Part shown: positions 37,121-39,820 of the stretch, in pieces
How the letters are laid out: each line of letters begins with the position of its first letter
Numbering within the stretch: position 1 is the stretch's first letter
Source of the DNA: a virus
Strand: one strand, 5' to 3'
Length of the DNA stretch: 39,820 bases
Virus record (IMG/VR): IMGVR_UViG_3300037827_000284
Span: 1-39,820 of that record
Notes under the pieces: model-generated
What the model saw: only the letters and a program-made list of their open reading frames with translations
What the model was told of the DNA's origin: nothing
Databases searched by the model: none
Program-made: the position numbers and the translations under genes

Positions 37121-37685
37121 ACTATTACCTCCGGTCAAAAGTGGGCGGGCAAGGACCGGAAGGAACTCACCCGCTCATCACACTCTACCACGACACCACA
37201 ATCCCTCATAGCCGTACCACTTAGGCACGCCTACAAACCTCCCCCGCGCGCGCGATTAGAAGTACGCGTGCGCTCGTACGCGCGATTCAACTCTACACGA
37301 TCAGCGTGAGGTACGCTCAACGTGAGACAACGCTCGCCCGCCTGAACAGAGCTTCGCCCGGCGAAGCAACCCACGCTCAACCGAAAATAACAAAAAAAAT
37401 TGGCAACCCGCACACGACTTCCATACGTCGGCGGGCAGCGCCGTTGGGGCCGATCAGCCCCCCCCTGCGTGCGTAGAGGGCGGCCTCGCTGTGCCAGCGA
37501 AGTGGCACTTACCTCAGGCGGTGGTAGGTCGTTTTTTCGGTAGAGGTTCGTGTGAGGCGTTGGTGAGTTGCTCCGCGCTGTGGCGCTTCGCCTCATCCCC
37601 TCGCCCCTTTAGTGGCGGTGGTGTTTCTCGTTGTTGCGGCTTCGCCCTTCGTCGCCCTGTGACCTTTGGTCACTGGATCGGGCTC
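37121..37685. promoter_or_regulatory. Late-operon control region with repeats and hairpins
   Basis: About 565 bases without a convincing gene. Leftward: the candidate promoter at 37292-37320. Short repeats: CGTGAG (37305, 37321), ACGCTC (37313, 37330, 37373), GTACGCG (37262, 37276; period 14). Hairpins: GCTTCGC/GCGAAGC (37351-37367), GTGCCA/TGGCAC (37491-37508), GTGACC/GGTCAC (37659-37673). An A8 run at 37389-37399 is AT-rich. Probable operator and leader DNA of the late operon. Confidence 0.45.
37292..37320 (-). promoter_or_regulatory. Candidate leftward late promoter
   Basis: Minus strand TTGAGC (37320-37315), 17 bp, TGTAGA (37297-37292). Weak match, but the spacing is ideal and the repeats CGTGAG/ACGCTC lie on it. 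Leader would be about 160 nt to the ATG at 37120. Confidence 0.4.
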
Positions 37686-37811
37686 CTACGTTTTGACCTT
37701 TGGCGCAACCAGGGCTGAGTAAACCGGGTCCTCGACCTTGAACGTCACCGAAGGCCGTTTATCGGCCTTTCGGCCTGGCGGTTTTGTCGGTTCCCCGTTC
37801 TTCTTGGGCAT
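37686..37811 (-). CDS. Small DNA-binding-like leaderless gene
   Basis: A 41-aa protein: Lys/Pro-rich N-terminus (MPKKNGEPTKPPGRKADKRP), then SVTFKVEDPVYSALVAPKVK, like the first strand and helix of a ribbon-helix-helix protein cut short. The ATG is eight bases from an extended -10, so leaderless. Probably a regulator or a truncated one. Confidence 0.5.
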   Translation of the reverse strand: MPKKNGEPTKPPGRKADKRPSVTFKVEDPVYSALVAPKVKT

Positions 37812-37819
37812 TACCGCAA

Positions 37820-37848
37820 AGTATAGCAGGTGAGCGCGTAGCCGCCTA
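37820..37848 (-). promoter_or_regulatory. Extended -10 promoter of gene 37686-37811
   Basis: Minus strand TGCTATACT with TATACT at 37825-37820. A good -35 is lacking (TAGGCG at 17 bp), but the extended -10 compensates. Start predicted at or two bases before the ATG. Confidence 0.55.
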
Positions 37849-37887
37849 TTTTATGGTATTAAATGCCATTTAATAGGGTTCATTGCC

Positions 37888-37916
37888 TTGAAATCCCCCA
37901 ATATATGGGGTACAAT
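37888..37916 (+). promoter_or_regulatory. Strong rightward promoter with palindromic spacer
   Basis: TTGAAA (37888-37893), 17 bp, TACAAT (37911-37916). The spacer contains CCCCAATATATGGGG, an inverted repeat with five-base arms. An ATG eight bases past the -10 would make another leaderless start. Confidence 0.72.
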
Positions 37917-37924
37917 GTCTTTGG

Positions 37925-37996
37925 ATGCGGCGCCTTGTTGCGCCAGTCACAGCAAAGGGCCTCGCCTACATGGCGGGTCCTTTGCCTATTACGTGA
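37925..37996 (+). CDS. Possible leaderless 23-aa peptide within a hairpin-rich transcript
   Basis: ATG eight bases from the -10 encodes MRRLVAPVTAKGLAYMAGPL then PIT. The same RNA folds into GGCGC/GCGCC (about 37929-37944) and a long hairpin starting CAAAGGGCC and ending GGGTCCTTTG (about 37952-37984). Might be a peptide, an antisense/regulatory RNA, or a 71-aa frame from TTG 37921. I cannot decide. Confidence 0.3.
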   Translation: MRRLVAPVTAKGLAYMAGPLPIT

Positions 37997-38247
37997 TCGG
38001 GCACCCTGCCGGCACCCGCGGAAAGCATTTCGCTCCGAAGCCAAGAATCCGGCCATCCCGGAAACGGCAGAGCTTTCGAAGGGCAACGTCGCCGACGCTT
38101 CGCCGTTCGTCGGCGGTTTGTTCTCGACTGGCTTAAAATCCGGGTCGAATCCAATGTCTACAAAAAGGGTCGGGCCAAGCAACCCCAGGGTATCAACGCC
38201 CCGAACGCCCGGGGTGTCGATGAAGCCGCACTTGGCCTCTTTGGGCA

Positions 38248-38481
38248 CTAACTCGCTATACGGTACATAATCGAAGCAGGGAGGGCTATTTCCGAAGCAC
38301 CAACCTGTCTAATCAGGTAAGGTCCCCGCCCAAATCGCTGGACCGCCTGGTCGGCGGCCGACTCGAAGCTATCGTAGATGCCGAACAAATCCGAGCCATA
38401 GAAAACAACCCATTTTGCTGGATGGTTGCTTTCTAGGTTGGCGCGCATAGCGTCGAACGCTGCGATCTCTTTTTCAAGCAT
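38248..38481 (-). CDS. Small conserved protein, DUF5678-like
   Basis: A 77-aa protein: MLEKEIAAFDAMRANLESNH, KWVVFYGSDLFGIYDSFESA, FGRGPYLIRQVGA and ALPASIMY. This pattern belongs to small bacterial proteins often encoded just upstream of retropepsin-like proteases (recalled, not searched). It is full length here. The ATG is nine bases from an extended -10, so leaderless. Looks like host-derived cargo. Confidence 0.68.
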   Translation of the reverse strand: MLEKEIAAFDAMRANLESNHPAKWVVFYGSDLFGIYDSFESAADQAVQRFGRGPYLIRQVGASEIALPASIMYRIAS

Positions 38482-38490
38482 TGGTTTCTT

Positions 38491-38499
38491 AGTATATCA
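38491..38499 (-). promoter_or_regulatory. Extended -10 of gene 38248-38481
   Basis: Minus strand TGATATACT with TATACT at 38496-38491, nine bases from the ATG. The -35 is weak. Fourth instance of a promoter placed directly at a start codon. Confidence 0.5.
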
Positions 38500-38565
38500 C
38501 TCTCACTGCAAGGCTCTATGAGAACGTCTGTTCGACCTGTCACGGCAGACCAAGCACACCCTTAC

Positions 38566-38598
38566 TTGCGGCAGTGCGTCAAGTATATAATACCGCAA
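38566..38598 (+). promoter_or_regulatory. TATAAT box inside an inverted repeat
   Basis: TATAAT at 38586-38591 within GTATATAATAC, flanked by TTGCGG (38566-38571) and CCGCAA (38593-38598), which are reverse complements. TTGCGG is only 14 bp from the -10, so the -35 is uncertain. Probably drives 38659-38829 under control of a protein binding the repeat. Confidence 0.5.
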
Positions 38599-38658
38599 TA
38601 ACACGGTGACTGGCAGGTTCGCCAGGTCGCGCACGGTCCAAACGCGAAATGAGCGCAA

Positions 38659-38829
38659 ATGGATACTCTTACTAACCCCGACAGCGCGACGGTAGAACGG
38701 AAATCCAAGGTAACGGTCGCGGGGATTGAGGGCAGCGTGGCGTTATTTCGTGACGCAAGCGGTTTCCCGGTAGCGGCAATTGACGATTGCGGAAACCTCG
38801 GGATACGTGGTTTGTTGGTTACGGGGTAG
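38659..38829 (+). CDS. 56-aa beta-rich small protein
   Basis: MDTLTNPDSATVERKSKVTV then AGIEGSVALFRDASGFPVAA and IDDCGNLGIRGLLVTG. The 'ALFRDxxGxPVAxIDxxGNL' pattern resembles the start of phage tail-fibre repeats. Weak ribosome site. Followed by a strong terminator, so it is a single-gene unit. Confidence 0.6.
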   Translation: MDTLTNPDSATVERKSKVTVAGIEGSVALFRDASGFPVAAIDDCGNLGIRGLLVTG

Positions 38830-38880
38830 TTACTTAATTTCGTCCACCGTGGGAAGCCTGAAGGCGGCCCAACCTCCTGA

Positions 38881-38932
38881 GAAAACGCCCTAATTAAGCG
38901 CCCCGCCCCCACGGCGGGGCGCTTGGCGTTTC
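38881..38932 (+). terminator. Long-stem terminator
   Basis: AAGCGCCCCGCC (38896-38907), five-base loop, GGCGGGGCGCTT (38913-38924): 12 perfect pairs, extended outward by AAACGCC/GGCGTTT. The T-tract is short. Ends the unit of 38659-38829. Confidence 0.75.
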
Positions 38933-38942
38933 TGCCGGCGGA

Positions 38943-39045
38943 TTGACGGAAACCGCGCCGACGTGGTACGCTCGCAGCGGTCGAAGCCCTCAAGAAGTTA
39001 GACCGAAGCCCTGTGGACGCCAGTCTGCGGGGCTTCTTGCATTCT
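38943..39045 (+). ncRNA. Candidate small RNA or attenuator with own promoter
   Basis: Promoter TTGACG (38943-38948), 18 bp, extended TGGTACGCT (-10 at 38967-38972). The predicted RNA starts near 38979. It has CGAAGCCCT twice (38982, 39004) and one GGGGCTTCTTG (39029-39039) that can pair with either copy; GAAGCCC/GGGCTTC encloses an inner GAC/GTC stem. A weak T-rich stretch follows. No coding frame. Confidence 0.45.
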
Positions 39046-39570
39046 GGACAGTCTTGCGCGACAGCGAAGCCGCCTAAGCCGCCTTAATATTAGCGAGCGT
39101 TATTCCGCTAGGAAAACGCGAGCGCTTGTACAAGCGCCAACCTAGGAACAGGAAAAGGGCTCGCGAGTGCTAGCCCGTGAGCCCCTGATTCTCGGGCCTC
39201 GTCCTCCGCACCACGGAATTCGACGGGGCTCCCTCAACTCGGACACGATCCGCAAGCCCATGGGGGCCGATCGTGCTTCGGTAAACGTCATCTAGGTAAC
39301 GACCCTAGAGGCCAAGCCGCGGCTCAACCGCCGCCACCGTACCACGAGCGGCTTCGCTCCGTCAATCTTTCGCCGGCCGACGCTAGGAGCGGTTTTCGCT
39401 TTCCCGCCCGACTCCCAACCCATCCTCCCTCGCTGCCGCGCCTCTAGCGCGAAACCTGGGCCTCGCTTTTCCTCGCTTTTGGCCGAATTGGCGCTTTTCG
39501 AGCGTTTTCCCGCGAAGGCGCGGCGCGGCCGATCGCGAACCCCCTGAGTGAGAATCGCCCCTAGGGGTAG
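39046..39570. other. Non-coding palindrome-rich region
   Basis: I find no convincing gene. It holds AAGCCGCCT twice in tandem (about 39067-39085) beside AT-rich TTAATATTA, the perfect 16-bp palindrome GCGCTTGTACAAGCGC (39122-39137), GGGCTC/GAGCCC (about 39157-39184), and CCCCTAGGGG (39558-39567). It may hold a replication origin or packaging site. Confidence 0.4.
39122..39137. repeat. Perfect 16-bp palindrome
   Basis: GCGCTTGTACAAGCGC reads the same on both strands. Candidate operator or origin-binding site in the non-coding right end. Confidence 0.85.
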
Positions 39571-39574
39571 GGTA

Positions 39575-39611
39575 GAACGCTCGACCGAAAGGCCGGGCGT
39601 TCTTTCTGTTT
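39575..39611 (+). terminator. Rightward rho-independent terminator
   Basis: GAACGCTCGACC, loop GAAA, GGCCGGGCGTTC (39575-39602, one mismatch and one wobble pair), then TTTCTGTTT. Stops rightward transcription from the non-coding region. Confidence 0.75.
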
Positions 39612-39623
39612 GTCAGCGGGGGC

Positions 39624-39655
39624 GGAAAAAGAGAAGCCCGCCGAAAGGCGGGCGT
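39624..39655 (-). terminator. Leftward rho-independent terminator
   Basis: Minus strand GCCCGCC (39653-39647), loop TTTC, GGCGGGC (39642-39636), then TTCTCTTTTTCC. It faces the rightward terminator. No leftward gene exists to its right in the window, but gene 168-515 would be read into it if the ends are joined. Confidence 0.8.
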
Positions 39656-39680
39656 TTGGAGCGCAGCGGAGAAGGGCGCT

Positions 39681-39733
39681 AGCCGTAGCCGGAGCCGGAG
39701 CCGGAGCCGTCGCCGTAGCCGTCGCCGTAGCCG
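39681..39733. repeat. Hexanucleotide GCCGNN tandem repeat, right end
   Basis: About nine units of the same kind as positions 1-160 (GCCGTA, GCCGGA, GCCGTC). Ends at the first copy of GCCGCAATGAGGCC. Confidence 0.88.
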
Positions 39734-39820
39734 GCCGCAATGAGGCCCGGCGATGAACGCCGGGATCACCTGATCTCGTCCGTTACCACTAGGCGCGTCG
39801 CACGCAGCCGCAATGAGGCC
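39734..39820. repeat. 73-bp-spaced direct repeat and hairpin at the contig end
   Basis: GCCGCAATGAGGCC occurs at 39734-39747 and again at 39807-39820, the last bases. Between them lies CCCGGCG/CGCCGGG (39746-39764, loop ATGAA). The placement between two hexamer tracts suggests a repeat-driven assembly end or a terminal repeat. Confidence 0.8.

Larger units (their letters stand above)
37880..38248 (-). pseudogene. Truncated retropepsin-like aspartic protease
   Basis: A 122-aa frame. Its N-terminal part GLLGPTLFVDIGFDPDFKPV with NKPPTNGEA matches the pre-catalytic segment of bacterial retropepsin-like proteases (recalled pattern G-P-T-L-x-V-x-I-G-F-D-P). The catalytic D-T-G-A expected shortly after is absent in this and neighbouring frames, and the rest is unlike the family. 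A rightward promoter lies inside its 3' end. GTG start overlaps the preceding gene (TAGTG). Family identity is from memory. Confidence 0.5.

Noticed and set aside
37231-37596. 121-aa leftward open frame in the control region
   Set aside because: Ser/Arg/Thr-rich without motif, covers hairpins and repeats, and no ribosome site fits.
38562-38993. 143-aa leftward open frame
   Set aside because: Lies antisense to the 56-aa gene and crosses its terminator; composition of a shadow.
39215-39228. tmRNA-like GGAATTCGACGGGG
   Set aside because: It resembles the 5' end of tmRNA, but no matching 3' end, tag peptide or tRNA-like domain follows in the next 400 bases.
39046-39570. tRNA genes
   Set aside because: No segment shows the full cloverleaf with a T-arm GTTCGA and a 7-bp acceptor stem.
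39383-39769. 128-aa leftward frame with Leu-Arg repeats
   Set aside because: Its N-terminal Arg/Leu repeat is only the hexamer tract read in one frame, and it runs through a terminator.

Overview
The window reads as a near-complete or complete genome of a tailed, short-tailed (podovirus-like) bacteriophage of about 40 kb with high GC. The evidence is one long leftward late operon holding terminase small and large subunits, a portal of about 640 aa, a scaffold, an HK97-type capsid protein, neck/tail proteins, a pectate-lyase-fold spike, an amidase endolysin and several small membrane proteins. I see no tape measure, tail sheath, integrase, DNA polymerase or RNA polymerase. The host cannot be named from sequence alone. 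Several promoters place the predicted transcription start on the start codon, which would fit a host that tolerates leaderless mRNAs.

Layout. Positions 1-160 are a hexanucleotide (GCCGNN) tract that reappears at 39681-39733. A divergent promoter pair at 550-600 fires a leftward single gene (168-515) and a rightward early operon (608-10612). The early operon is a chain of small genes coupled by ATGA/GTGA/TAATG overlaps. It carries a ribbon-helix-helix-like protein, a Cas4-like nuclease next to a putative single-strand annealing protein, a helix-turn-helix protein, and a DNA 7-deazaguanine cassette (DpdA plus QueC). It also has many mini zinc-ribbon proteins, a family 9 glycosyltransferase and a Holliday-junction-resolvase-like protein. 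It meets the leftward operon stop-to-stop at 10609-10612.

The leftward late operon runs from about 37120 down to 10609: three small genes, terminases, spike, zinc ribbon, a GT4-like glycosyltransferase, portal, scaffold, an endonuclease VII-type HNH gene, capsid, neck/tail adaptors, secreted-looking tail or surface proteins, lysis genes, then Gln/Pro/Gly-rich and large internal-virion candidates.

The right end (37121-39820) is mostly regulatory and accessory: hairpins and short repeats upstream of the late operon, a small DNA-binding-like gene, a leftward pair that looks like bacterial cargo (an intact small protein followed by an apparently truncated aspartic-protease-like ORF), a small rightward gene, and about 750 bp of non-coding DNA with palindromes and opposed terminators. 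The leftward transcript of gene 168-515 has no terminator before position 1. The leftward terminator at 39624-39655 would serve it if the two ends are joined, so the molecule is probably circular or circularly permuted.

How it works together (inference). Early leaderless transcripts make regulators, recombination proteins and takeover peptides. QueC makes preQ0 from host CDG and DpdA inserts it into phage DNA, which would mask restriction sites. The late operon then builds, fills and releases virions.
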